In this document: positions 44,701 through 53,118 of the stretch, one piece after another
How the letters are laid out: each line of letters begins with the position of its first letter
Position numbering within the stretch: position 1 is the first letter of the stretch
Source: JAPWJZ01 sp038247245
Lineage (GTDB): Bacteria > Pseudomonadota > Alphaproteobacteria > Micavibrionales > UBA2020
Direction: 5' to 3'
Assembly: GCA_038247245.1 (NCBI GenBank)
Contig: JBBRVE010000002.1
Coordinates: forward strand, 30,252-94,251
DNA length: 64,000 nucleotides
Translations under genes and position numbers: made by a program
Notes under the pieces: model-generated
Database searches by the model: none
Seen by the model: the letters and a program-made list of their open reading frames with translations, nothing else
Told to the model about the DNA's origin: nothing

Positions 44701-47700
44701 CATTGCCGGAAGTTGTGACTGCGTTTGCGGCGATCAGCAGGTTTTTAGTGCCGAAGGTGTCGATGCCATTGTCGCCCGAGGAGCCGACTTTGTTGAGGGC
44801 AATTGCGGTTTCGGTTGCGTCTGCAACGTCGATGCCGTCGTCTTTGGAGCCGGAAACATCGTTCAGGGTGATGATGGTATCATCAGTGCCATCCACATGG
44901 ATGCCGTCATTTCCAGAACCCGTGACTGCGTTCGCGGCGATCAGCAGGTTGGTGGTTTTGAATGTGTCGATGCCGTTGTCGCCGGAGGTGCCGACATTAT
45001 TCAGCGCAATCGCGGTGTCGGTTGCGTTCGCAACGTCAATGCCGTCGTCTTTGGAGCCCGACACATCGTTCAATGCAACCAGCGTGTTTTTCGCGCCGTC
45101 GATATGGATGCCGTCATTGGCCGAGCCTTCAACCTTGTTCAGGGTGATGGTCGTATCTTCGACGGTGTCGCCGGCGATGCCGTTGTTGCCGGAGCCCGAA
45201 ACCGCGTTCAGTGCGACGGTGGTGTTTGTCGAGCGAAGCAGGTCGATGCCGTTGCCGTTGACGCTGTCCTTGACGATGTTCGCCGCGACGATGACGCCGT
45301 TGCTGTCTTCGACATGGATGTTGTTGTTTTGCGAACCTTCGACATAGTTCAGGCCAACAAGCGCGTTGTCCGAATTGTCGATATGGATGCCGTCATTGCC
45401 GGAATTCAGCACGGCGTTCGCGGCCACGGTCCAGCCGTTGCTGTCGACGACCTGAATACCGTTGTTCGCAGCGCCCGTGATGACGTTCAGCGCGGTGATG
45501 CCGGTCGAGGGATCGACGAAGATACCGTTGTTGCCGGCATCGATGATGCCGTTGGCAAGGATGTTGGCGTTGGTCGCGTTCACGACCTCGATGCCGTTGT
45601 CGCCTGCGTTGGTGATGACGTTCAGGGCAACATCTGTGTTGGTGGCGTTGTTGACGTCGATGCCGTCCTGGCCTGCGTTCAGGATCGCGTTCAGGCCAAC
45701 CGTCACGTTTTTCGCGCCGCCCGTGACTTCGATGCCGTCGTCGTTGGTTTCGCCGATCAGGTTGAGGCCGATTTCGATGGTGTCGCCGCCATCCACATGC
45801 ACGCCGTCGCCTTCTTCAGCGGTGGTGGACGTTGTGAGGCCGAAGGCGTTCAGCGTGACGGAAGAATTTGTCACGTCCTTCAGCAGCAGCGCGTGGTTTT
45901 TCGAACCGCCCGCCGCGTTCAGTTTCACGGTCGCGCCATTGACCTTGTTCAGCTCGATGCCGTTGTCGCCCGCCAGCGCCACGATGTTGCCGTTCAGGTC
46001 GAGGCCGTCGATGTTGGCAATGCGGATGCCGTCGCCGTTGGTGGCGGCCAGCACGATGTTGCCGGATACGGTCGCATCGGTTGCGGGGACTGCGCCGCCG
46101 TCGATGGCGATGCCGTTTTCTTTCGACAGGACGATGAGGTTGCCGGACACGTCGAGGCTGTTGCCGCCATCGACATGGATGCCGTCTTTCTGCGCACCTG
46201 CGACGATGTTGAGGCCGTTGATGGTCAGGTTGCCGGAATTGAGGCCCGAGATGCCGTGGCCCAGCACGACGCCGATGGCGTTGCCGGAAACGGTATTGTT
46301 CGCGCCGCCCGTGACCGCGACGCCGTCTTTTGCCGCTGTCAGCACAAGGTTGCCGCTGATGCTGCTGCTATCGGCATCATTCAGGGAAATCGCGTTGCCG
46401 CCCAGCGCGCCCGCAATGGTGTTCTCGCTCAGGCTGTGGCCCGAACCGCCATTGACGGTGATGCCTTCGCCGAACGCAACCGCAATCAGGTTGGAGGCGG
46501 CGGAAAGGCTGCCGCCATTTGCGGTGATGCCCGTGCCGATTCCCAGCATGGTGTTGTGGTTGACGTTCGCGCCTAGCACATTGGACAGGTTCACGCCGCT
46601 GCCGGACAGGCCGTAGAAGCCGTTATTGGCGACGGTGAGGCCGGAGGTGGCATAGGTCACATCCGGGTTCGGGATGGTATCGACGAAATCCTTGCCCGTC
46701 ACGCCGTTGCCGCCCGCGAGGAACACGCTATTCTGCACGGTTGCGCCCGTCACGCCATTGGCAACAGCGCCGTCTGCCGCGAGGGCGGTGGTGAAGCCGT
46801 CGATGGTCACGTTGTTTGCGCGGATGTTGAAGCCCGTGCCGCCGACCGACGCGATGATGGTTTCATTGACGCCGAACAGCGCCTGGATATCCGCAAGGCT
46901 GATATTTTCGGCATCGAACAGCGCGGTGAAGGAATTCAGCCGTGCTTCGCTGCCGCCGGCCACGCCTTCCTGCACGCCTTTCAGCAGCAGGTTTTTCTGG
47001 TCGGCCAGCACACTTTCCAGGAAGATGCCCTTGGAGACGGAAAGGGTGTTCTGCCCGTCGCCGGTGTTGTTCATCGCGGCGATGGCATTGTTGATGGAGC
47101 CGGTCAGCAGCGACAGGCCGTTGAGGCCGATGCCGCTGTTCTGGTTCATGGTGATTTTGCCCGCATTCTCGGTGTCGAGCGCGTTGGCAGCGCCGCTGAA
47201 CAGGCCGGTCTGGCTGAGCGAAATGTCGCCGCCCTTGGCGTCGATATTGCCCGCGCCCGTCAGGATAATGTTACCGGTCTGCAGCAGCGGTGTTTCAGGG
47301 TCGATGCCGAGGCCCTGCAGGAAATTCTTGATGGCGGTGACGGAAATAAGACCGCCGGTCAGCGCCGACAGCTCGGTCGCAGTCACGGCCGTGCCGGTTG
47401 CGGTCGCGATCACATTGCCGCCATTCGTGCTGATTTTGCCGGCGATATCGATGCCAAGTGCGGAGAGCAGCGTCACAATGCCGCCTTGCGTCGTCACGGT
47501 GCCTGTCGAGGTGAAGGACAAGTTGTTGGCGGTGGAGATCAGTTCCACCGTGCCTGTCGTTGCGGCGGTGCTGACAGCGCCGGAAACTTTCACCGCCTTG
47601 CCGATCGCGCTGAAAGAGCCTGCGCCTGTTGTCACGCTGCCGCCGATAATTGCGTCTTTCGCCGCCGTGATTTTAACGGCGCCACCGCCCGTATCGCTGG

Positions 47701-49399
47701 TGGTGTTGATGATGCCCGCGAGCTTGACGTCGCCGGTCGGGAAAATAACCGCATTCGGCACGGTGCCCCTGGCGTTCAGGGTAACGTCGCCGCCGTTGGA
47801 TTTGATGGTGCCGTTCAGGGTGATGTCTTTCTCGGCCGTCAGGCTGACGCCGAGTTTACTGTTGGTGGAACTGATCGTCTTGTTGGCGTCCTGCACAATG
47901 CTGCCCGCCGCCGTCATGTAGAGCGTCGAATTGGTTGTGCTGGTTTTGCTGATATCCGCCTTGATGGTAATGGTGCCGTCCTGCAGGCCCACATTCGGGG
48001 AGCCGACGGTGGTGACGTAAACATCCGTGCCTGTATCCAGCGCCGCGTTGAGGACGCTTGCCTGCAGGCGCGAGGGCGTCGTGCCAATAATGCCGCCGCC
48101 AGCGCCATTGCCGCTGAACGGAGAACCGGACGTTCCCGTGCCGATTGTGTTGTTTCCACCACCCGCAATAATTTCGAGGTTACGGGGGTCGATCAGCCAA
48201 GTACCCGCGAGGCCGTTGGCGGCGGAAGCATCGACGCCGCCCCAGATATCGACCCATTCAAGGCCGGAGGTATCGACGAAGCCGCCGTTGCCCCAGAGTG
48301 CGCCGCCTTTTGCGGTCGAGAGGCCGCCATAGATCAGGCCGTTTTGCGCAACGATATTGATCGTGCCGCCGTTGCCGCAGGTAACGGCATCAGCATGTAG
48401 TTCGCCGCTTTCGGTGACGAAAATGTTCTCGCCCTTGATTTCGATTTGGCCGCCGCCTTTTTTGCCGTTGGCTTCAATCTTGCCGGAAACTTTCACGATG
48501 CCCGTGGTGCCGCCGCCCAGGATGATCTTGCCGCCTTTTTGGGAGAAGCTGTTGGCCTTGATCACGCCGCTCATGTTGATGACTTCGTCGACGATGCCCT
48601 TGGCTGCGTTCGCGCTCATGACGACGCGGCCGCCTTGTGCATCGATGGTGCCGCTGTTTTCGATAAGCGCTTTTTGCAGCTTGTCGCCGACGGCGATGGA
48701 AATCAGGTTGTCGCCCGCGAGGTCAACGGTCATTTTCGCGCCCGCCGCAAGCGTGACGGAGCCGAGTTTCGCGTTGATATAGCCGGAGTTCGAGACCCAG
48801 GGTGCCACAAAAGCGACAAGGCCGCCCTGCGCGGCCGTGATCGTGCCCGCGTTTTCGATTTTCGCATCGGGGTTCGCGCCGATGTTGGAAATCTGGAATT
48901 TGTTGCCGGCCATCAGTTCGGCCTGGTTTGCGCCGTCCAGTTCACCGGTGGTCGCGATAATGCCGCCCACATCAACCTTGGCCGTCTTCGAGAAAAAGAC
49001 ACCGTTCGGGTCGATAATCATGATTTTGCCGTTGGAGCGCAGCGTGCCGAGAATTTTGGAGGGGTCAGCGCCCGTGACGCGGTTGACGGAAAGGGAATTG
49101 ACGCCCGGCTGGTTGTAGGTGGCCGATGCGGCTTCGCCGATGTTGAAGGAATTCCAGTTGATGACGGAGCGGTCGGTCGTCTGATCGACTGTCAGGCTGC
49201 CCTGTCCGTAGGTGATGGTCGACTGGCCGCCGACAACCGTGCCGCCCGTGGGCGTTTCGTCAAGGCCGACCGCGTAGGCCGAAGAAGATGCCGCCAGCAC
49301 ACTTGCCACCGTGATCGCCGTGGTGGACAGAAGTTTTCGGCCCATGCTGCCCGCGTTCAGGAGACGGACGACGTTGTTCTGGGCTTTTTTCTGGGACAT
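41771..49399 (-). CDS. TpsA-type giant exoprotein with parallel beta-helix
   Basis: The 2542-residue protein begins with a long signal region (to about 43, SSSAYA) and a TPS secretion domain: TDRSVINWNSFNIGE, VTGADPSKILGTLRSNGKI and MIIDPNGVFFSKTAKVD, equivalent to the NxxG/NPNG motifs of filamentous haemagglutinins. A middle part of FHA-like strands follows. From about 850 to 2150 it is a right-handed parallel beta-helix of about 23-residue rungs with NDGI/DDGI/DNGI turns; a C-terminal region rich in D, Y, G and N ends with CQQ. It is exported by the adjacent TpsB and is probably a surface adhesin or fibre. AAGGTG precedes the ATG. Confidence 0.92.
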   Translation of the reverse strand: MSQKKAQNNVVRLLNAGSMGRKLLSTTAITVASVLAASSSAYAVGLDETPTGGTVVGGQSTITYGQGSLTVDQTTDRSVINWNSFNIGEAASATYNQPGVNSLSVNRVTGADPSKILGTLRSNGKIMIIDPNGVFFSKTAKVDVGGIIATTGELDGANQAELMAGNKFQISNIGANPDAKIENAGTITAAQGGLVAFVAPWVSNSGYINAKLGSVTLAAGAKMTVDLAGDNLISIAVGDKLQKALIENSGTIDAQGGRVVMSANAAKGIVDEVINMSGVIKANSFSQKGGKIILGGGTTGIVKVSGKIEANGKKGGGQIEIKGENIFVTESGELHADAVTCGNGGTINIVAQNGLIYGGLSTAKGGALWGNGGFVDTSGLEWVDIWGGVDASAANGLAGTWLIDPRNLEIIAGGGNNTIGTGTSGSPFSGNGAGGGIIGTTPSRLQASVLNAALDTGTDVYVTTVGSPNVGLQDGTITIKADISKTSTTNSTLYMTAAGSIVQDANKTISSTNSKLGVSLTAEKDITLNGTIKSNGGDVTLNARGTVPNAVIFPTGDVKLAGIINTTSDTGGGAVKITAAKDAIIGGSVTTGAGSFSAIGKAVKVSGAVSTAATTGTVELISTANNLSFTSTGTVTTQGGIVTLLSALGIDIAGKISTNGGNVIATATGTAVTATELSALTGGLISVTAIKNFLQGLGIDPETPLLQTGNIILTGAGNIDAKGGDISLSQTGLFSGAANALDTENAGKITMNQNSGIGLNGLSLLTGSINNAIAAMNNTGDGQNTLSVSKGIFLESVLADQKNLLLKGVQEGVAGGSEARLNSFTALFDAENISLADIQALFGVNETIIASVGGTGFNIRANNVTIDGFTTALAADGAVANGVTGATVQNSVFLAGGNGVTGKDFVDTIPNPDVTYATSGLTVANNGFYGLSGSGVNLSNVLGANVNHNTMLGIGTGITANGGSLSAASNLIAVAFGEGITVNGGSGHSLSENTIAGALGGNAISLNDADSSSISGNLVLTAAKDGVAVTGGANNTVSGNAIGVVLGHGISGLNSGNLTINGLNIVAGAQKDGIHVDGGNSLDVSGNLIVLSKENGIAIDGGAVPATDATVSGNIVLAATNGDGIRIANIDGLDLNGNIVALAGDNGIELNKVNGATVKLNAAGGSKNHALLLKDVTNSSVTLNAFGLTTSTTAEEGDGVHVDGGDTIEIGLNLIGETNDDGIEVTGGAKNVTVGLNAILNAGQDGIDVNNATNTDVALNVITNAGDNGIEVVNATNANILANGIIDAGNNGIFVDPSTGITALNVITGAANNGIQVVDSNGWTVAANAVLNSGNDGIHIDNSDNALVGLNYVEGSQNNNIHVEDSNGVIVAANIVKDSVNGNGIDLLRSTNTTVALNAVSGSGNNGIAGDTVEDTTITLNKVEGSANDGIHIDGAKNTLVALNDVSGSKDDGIDVANATDTAIALNNVGTSGDNGIDTFKTTNLLIAANAVTGSGNDGIHVDGTDDTIITLNDVSGSKDDGIDVADATETAIALNKVGSSGDNGIDTFGTKNLLIAANAVTTSGNDGIHVALAEDTLIALNDVSESKDDGIDVSAAKNTVISLNKVTKSGDNGIDTLATKNLLIAANAVSTSGNDGIHVALADDTLITLNDVSGSKDDGIDVGAANNTAIGLNKVGTSGDNGIDTLGTTNLLVAANAVSESGNDGIHIAGAVGTIVALNDVSQSKDDGIDVGAAAGTVIGLNKVSKSGDNGIDTVATADTVIAGNAVSESGNDGIHVNFALGTLIELNDVSGSGNNGIDVANAGLTEIALNNVSTSGHNGIDLRNAVATGIHLNRVDGAGNDGIRVKNAGATDISLNHVSDAQDDGIDVDNAFLTNIALNKVERAGDNGIELGNAAGTLVALNNISASGNDGIHVKNAAGTIIALNTVSTSNDDGIDVNNAFGTVIAANVVNASNGNGIEVTDSFATLIALNAVNGSGENGIYAENADATAIIGNAVTDSFLNGVAVNGSRDVTIAYNTVNGVTYNDGIVVYGGDNIAINNNDVSDVNSNGITADTVSDLSITGNKVNGGNNNGIEVISSDGALIAGNHVENFFNGVRVLYSDAVDVIDNCVKFVANDGIQAYFADSIHILGNMVSNYGDDGIQVAYSNGVVPEPELPTDEESGNEEPGTNYLRLAANDEARDGRIIIQGNTVTGNYAATAGEEGDNENQNRYYEGNYGPTTGIRLGDNERFYGEGEVKPQVTNGLYGDFSGVGNVLVNDNDIVNNNVGLDARAFNNGTIQISDNRFTQNDIGAWIGSGLIDLTGKGNTFTGGSVALRFEPSTAYYPYYDYPVASIAEGPQQEGPGYTNAFLQLVDDSLGAQVFEQQTNYYVDLQNGAFFDPGSPTIIDGTQATYDGVSGGHMTRAQYLAIEAMLNDYDDNNSLGQIFAGFFDFDDNQILQKVKGNGYRPGKAGITVLALPTIPTGPTSHFFSIQDLADIAPAAGGDDQGAPDAAALASIEPAAGGNSSACWGAVGAGTNVNINLNDDATSILADNASCQQ
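44069..45103 (-). repeat. Five 207-bp tandem repeats in tpsA
   Basis: The same short motif (ATGGATGCCGTCATT and near variants on the plus strand) starts at 44069, 44276, 44483, 44690, 44897 and 45104, exactly 207 bases apart. Each unit encodes three 23-residue rungs: GNDGIHV, KDDGIDV and GDNGIDT. Weaker 69-base periodicity continues on both sides. Confidence 0.92.
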
Positions 49400-49765
49400 G
49401 GGGATACACCTTCTTTGAAAATTGATTCCGTAACTGTGTCTGCGGGGGAGAGAGAATCGCGGAGGACGGGGTTGGGAAAATAAGGGTTTCCACGGCCACG
49501 TCAAAGCCAATTCGATTCTCAGCTGCCCACTGCGGAGTGGCGTAGTTTTGCCATAAACCAGAGAAAGTCGCAAGGAGTTGTTTACGAAAAATTAACAAAG
49601 TCAGGAGGTTAATAAGTCATTGAATTATAACGCATGTTCAAACCAAGCGGGCTTTGCATTTATTACCAAACCGAATTGATTTGCCAGTTCTGGAATCCTC
49701 TCCTAAAATGCTCAGTAAGGGCATAACGGTACTTTAATACAGTTATTATAAAGGCGAAGACCAAG
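49400..49765. other. tpsA leader and divergent promoter region
   Basis: No gene is seen. On the minus strand a TATAAT box (49624-49629) without a good -35 hexamer would give a leader of roughly 215 bases for tpsA. The leader contains a short hairpin CCACT/AGTGG. The right part should hold the promoter of the divergent small membrane protein gene. Confidence 0.35.
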
Positions 49766-50305
49766 ATGAAGTTCTTCAATAAAGAGCCGCTTCCGGAAAC
49801 TCAGGCCAGCCGCGAAATCGGCGCCGGTATCGACCAGCTGCACAAGGGCATCGCCCGCGACGAAGTGGCGCGCACCAAAATGGCGAAGCTGTCGGGCGGC
49901 TTCCTGAAGGGCGCATTGTTTCTGGGCGCGGTCGTGCTGCTGTCCCCCTTGAAAATTCCGCTGATGTTCGTGGCGGCGGTCGGCGCTGTTGCCGGATACC
50001 TTGTCACCAAAACCATGCGTCAGGGTTATGACGCCGAAATTGCCCGCAAGCAGGAAATGATCGCGACGCTCGATATCGAACAGGAAGCCGCGCGCCGCAT
50101 CAAGCCGGCACCCGAGAAAAAGCCCGCCGCGCCGAAATCGCCCGCGAATGATTACAACACGGCCGCAACGCCCGCGCCGGATTCTGCCGCCGACACCGTG
50201 CGCATCGCCGCGCTGGAACAACGTCTGCGCGAGCTGAAGGGCGAAGCGCCGGTTGCGCTGGATAAACCGAAAATGAACCAGCCGCGCACAGGTTTTGGCG
50301 CTTAA
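49766..50305 (+). CDS. Small membrane protein with coiled-coil tail (a)
   Basis: The 179-residue protein has a short charged N-terminus, a hydrophobic region at about 46-82 forming one or two membrane segments (LFLGAVVLLSPLKIPLMFVA), then a basic and alanine/proline-rich linker and a terminal coil with VRIAALEQRLRELKGE. It shares this layout with the next gene. Unrecognised; perhaps both form a membrane complex. Confidence 0.68.
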   Translation: MKFFNKEPLPETQASREIGAGIDQLHKGIARDEVARTKMAKLSGGFLKGALFLGAVVLLSPLKIPLMFVAAVGAVAGYLVTKTMRQGYDAEIARKQEMIATLDIEQEAARRIKPAPEKKPAAPKSPANDYNTAATPAPDSAADTVRIAALEQRLRELKGEAPVALDKPKMNQPRTGFGA

Positions 50306-50332
50306 TTTTAACGGAAGGAACATAAAATCTTG

Positions 50333-50833
50333 ATGAAACGACTGGGCGAAATCTTCAAGCATGTCGCGGCCGTCATTCCCGGCGCATCGGGACCTGAATC
50401 GCTCGAGGACGCGCGCGAAGCCATCGTCAAGGACACCGGATACCGCGATACGCTGAAACGCTGGGCGAACACCGTGGGTGGCTTTGCGGCAGCAATTGCT
50501 GTTGCCGCAGTCATTGCCAAATCAGGCGTAATCGTGCTGGGCGCTCTTGCCGCCGGCGCGGTGTGGGGCGGGTTGCGCGCCGGTATCGCCTTTATCAACC
50601 GCGACCTGCGTGAAAATCGCGCGGCGGAAATGACATTCCTGGGCCAGGCTGAAGCCGACCGCAATGGGCCGTCGCCCGCCCTCGACAATACCCCCGACCT
50701 TGCCGCCGATTTCAAGGCAAAGGCTCCCGCCAACCAGAACGCCACCCGCATCCGCGAACTGGAACAGCAGGTCGCCGCGCTGGAGGTTGAAGCCGCGCAA
50801 AAGGCCAAGGCGCGTCAGCTGGGGCTGAAATAA
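50333..50833 (+). CDS. Small membrane protein with coiled-coil tail (b)
   Basis: The 166-residue protein has an amphipathic N-terminus, hydrophobic segments at about 48-66 and 70-90 (AAAIAVAAVIAKSGVIVLGA), and a C-terminal coil TRIRELEQQVAALEVEAAQ much like that of the upstream gene. GGAAGGA precedes the start; a TTG one codon upstream is an alternative. The 27-base gap to its partner suggests an operon, ended by a strong terminator. Confidence 0.68.
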   Translation: MKRLGEIFKHVAAVIPGASGPESLEDAREAIVKDTGYRDTLKRWANTVGGFAAAIAVAAVIAKSGVIVLGALAAGAVWGGLRAGIAFINRDLRENRAAEMTFLGQAEADRNGPSPALDNTPDLAADFKAKAPANQNATRIRELEQQVAALEVEAAQKAKARQLGLK

Positions 50834-50855
50834 TACCCATTAAGAATCTAACATG

Positions 50856-50890
50856 AAAAAAACCCCCGTCCGGCAGGACGGGGGTTTTTT
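50856..50890. terminator. Bidirectional intrinsic terminator
   Basis: AACCCCCGTCC and GGACGGGGGTT pair around a four-base loop, with A-run before and T-run after, so it works on both strands. It separates the coiled-coil pair from the convergent Hsp70 gene. Confidence 0.92.
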
Positions 50891-50912
50891 GTTCGGTATC
50901 CCTTGGCCGATG

Positions 50913-52877
50913 TTACGGCGTGGGAGCTTTCGGAGCCGCTTTGGGCTTGTCCTCGGCCGCAGCTTCGGCTTTCGCTTCCGGTGCTGGGGTTTCGGTTGCC
51001 GTTGCGGAGGCAGCGCCTGTGAAGGCTTCGCCGATCGAGGTCAGGACCGTTTTCAGTTTTTCGGTCTTTTCGATGATCTGCGCAACGTCGCGCTTGTCGC
51101 GTGCCGTCGTCAGGTCTTTCACGGTTTCTTCGAAGGCTTTCTTCAGTTCTTCCGGAGCCTGTTTGTAGTAATCCTGCTCCTTGTGGCGGTTCGCGTCCTT
51201 GATTTCGAAATCGGCGTTCGCCAGTGCCGTGACCGACTCGCGGAATGCGCGGTCTTTTTCGGCGTTGGCTTCGGCGTCTTTCAGCATGCGGGCGACTTCA
51301 GCCTCGGAGAGGCCGCCATTCGCCTTCACGACGATTTTCTGCGCGCGGCCGGTGATGGCGTTTTTCGCTTCGACGTTCAGCACGCCGTCCGCGTCAATCG
51401 CCAGGGTCACTTCGACTTCAACCGTGCCGGCTTTGCCGGGCGGCAGACCGTCGAGGGTGAAGTTGCCGAGCAGCTTGTTCTCGGACGCTTTTTCGCGCTC
51501 GCCCTGATAGACGCGGATTTCCACGTTGGGCTGGTTGTCGACGGAGGTCGAGAACGTGTCCTTGAACTCGGTCGGGATCGTCGAGTTGCGCGGGATAGCC
51601 TTGAACATCACGTCGCCGGCTGTCTTGATGCCGATCGTGAGCGGAATGACGTCGAGCAGCAGGACGTCTTCGACATTGCCCTGCAGGATCGCGGCCTGGA
51701 CGGAAGCGCCCATGGCAACGATTTCGTCAGGCGTCACGTCGCGGCGGGGTTCCTTGCCGTAGAAGGCCTTCACGGTTTCGACGACTTTCGGCATGCGGGT
51801 CTGCGCGCCGACGAGGATGACGTCATCGAGGTCGGAGAGTTTCAGGCCGGCATCCGCAAGCGATTTCTGGAACGGGGGCAGGGTTTTATCGATCAGGTCC
51901 TGCACCATGTTTTCGAGTTCTTTGCGCGTCATGCTGTAGGTAAAGTTCACCGGGCCTTCGGCGCTTTGCAGCAAGAAGGGCAGGCTGACTTCGGCAACGT
52001 CCTGCGTGGACAGCTCGATCTTCACTTTTTCGGATGCTTCGCGGATGCGCTGCAGCTGGGTTGCGAATTCGGCCTTGGACGCCTTGTCATGGATGTTGAT
52101 GTCGGTGCCGTGTTCTTCGTTGATTTTCGCGATCAGGAATTCAGCGATGCGTTCATCGAAGTTTTCGCCGCCGAGGAACGTGTCGCCGTTGGTCGCCAGC
52201 ACGCGGATCATGCTGCCGCCTTTTTCCATCGACAGGTCGAGGATGGAGACGTCGAACGTGCCGCCGCCGAGGTCGTACACGGCGATCTTGCCGCTTTTTT
52301 GCTTGTCCATGCCATAGGCAAGTGCAGCAGCGGTCGGCTCGTTGATGATGCGTTTCACGTCGAGGCCGGCGATTTCGCCCGCGTCTTTCGTGGCTTTACG
52401 CTGTGCGTCGTTGAAGTAAGCGGGAACGGTGATGACCGCTTCGGTGACCGGCTCACCGATCTGCTTTTCAACGGCTTCTTTCAGCTCGCGCAGGACCATC
52501 GCGGAAATCTGGACAGGCGCCATCGGCTTGCCGTCGACTTCAACCCACGCATCGCCGTTCGGGCCTTTGACGATCTTGTAGGAAGCAAGGGTTTCCATTT
52601 TCTGCACTTCGGGATCGTCGAAGCGGCGGCCGATCAGGCGTTTCACGCCGTACAGCGTGTTCAGGGGGTTCATGATCGCCTGGTTTTTCGCGGCTTCGCC
52701 GACGATCCATTCCTGCGTCACTTCCTTGGTTTTTTTGTCGGTGCTTTTTTTCAGCGCGACATAGGACGGCGTCGTGCGCTTGCCCTTGGCGTTCTGATAA
52801 ATTTTCGGCTGGTCGTTTTCGTAAATCGCGATGGCTGATTTCGTGGTACCGAGGTCAATCCCGACAATTTTACCCAT
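50913..52877 (-). CDS. DnaK-type Hsp70, divergent paralogue
   Basis: The 654-residue protein has a complete Hsp70 layout: ATPase domain (GIDLGTTKSAI, AVITVPAYFNDAQRKATKDA, IINEPTAAALAYGMD, DLGGGTFDVSILDL, VGAQTRMPKV) and substrate-binding domain (TIGIKTAGDVMFKAIPRN, NITGRAQKI-like KNAITGRAQKIVVK) plus helical lid. It differs from housekeeping DnaK: GTTKS for GTTNS, GAQTRMP for GGQTRMP, and an Ala/Pro/Lys-rich tail ending KAPTP in place of the acidic EEV-type end. No dnaJ or grpE is adjacent. I infer a second, specialised Hsp70, but a lineage-specific sole DnaK cannot be excluded. Confidence 0.88.
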   Translation of the reverse strand: MGKIVGIDLGTTKSAIAIYENDQPKIYQNAKGKRTTPSYVALKKSTDKKTKEVTQEWIVGEAAKNQAIMNPLNTLYGVKRLIGRRFDDPEVQKMETLASYKIVKGPNGDAWVEVDGKPMAPVQISAMVLRELKEAVEKQIGEPVTEAVITVPAYFNDAQRKATKDAGEIAGLDVKRIINEPTAAALAYGMDKQKSGKIAVYDLGGGTFDVSILDLSMEKGGSMIRVLATNGDTFLGGENFDERIAEFLIAKINEEHGTDINIHDKASKAEFATQLQRIREASEKVKIELSTQDVAEVSLPFLLQSAEGPVNFTYSMTRKELENMVQDLIDKTLPPFQKSLADAGLKLSDLDDVILVGAQTRMPKVVETVKAFYGKEPRRDVTPDEIVAMGASVQAAILQGNVEDVLLLDVIPLTIGIKTAGDVMFKAIPRNSTIPTEFKDTFSTSVDNQPNVEIRVYQGEREKASENKLLGNFTLDGLPPGKAGTVEVEVTLAIDADGVLNVEAKNAITGRAQKIVVKANGGLSEAEVARMLKDAEANAEKDRAFRESVTALANADFEIKDANRHKEQDYYKQAPEELKKAFEETVKDLTTARDKRDVAQIIEKTEKLKTVLTSIGEAFTGAASATATETPAPEAKAEAAAEDKPKAAPKAPTP

Positions 52878-53017
52878 GTGCGTGCTCTCCAATTTAGTTT
52901 CTTTTTGGCGGTCCGACGGGGCGGTTTATGTCTCTAAACGCGCTGGAAATGAAAGACATTCCTGAAGTCGGGCCGTGGCTCTTGCCTATTGTTTCTTAAG
53001 TCGTTTGGTTCGTGTCA

Positions 53018-53046
53018 GTTATGGCGAAGTGAGGGCATTATGTCAA
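53018..53046 (-). promoter_or_regulatory. Promoter of the Hsp70 gene
   Basis: TTGACA and CATAAC are spaced by 17 bases on the minus strand, about 140 bases before the Hsp70 start. The spacing and -35 fit a housekeeping promoter; a heat-shock sigma factor could also read it. Confidence 0.55.
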
Positions 53047-53118
53047 CGACATTCGCCCTTGACAAGAACCATTTTCCGCAATCACGAACTAATTTTCAAG
53101 TGATTGAAAACGCAGGGA

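Noticed and set aside
44069..45103. Regular repeats considered as a CRISPR array
   Set aside because: The period is 207 bases, in frame, with no spacers; it is protein repeat structure.
49400..49600. tpsA leader considered as a cyclic-di-GMP riboswitch
   Set aside because: GGCAAAAC and a hairpin are present, but the required GGGACGCAAAGCC segment is not.
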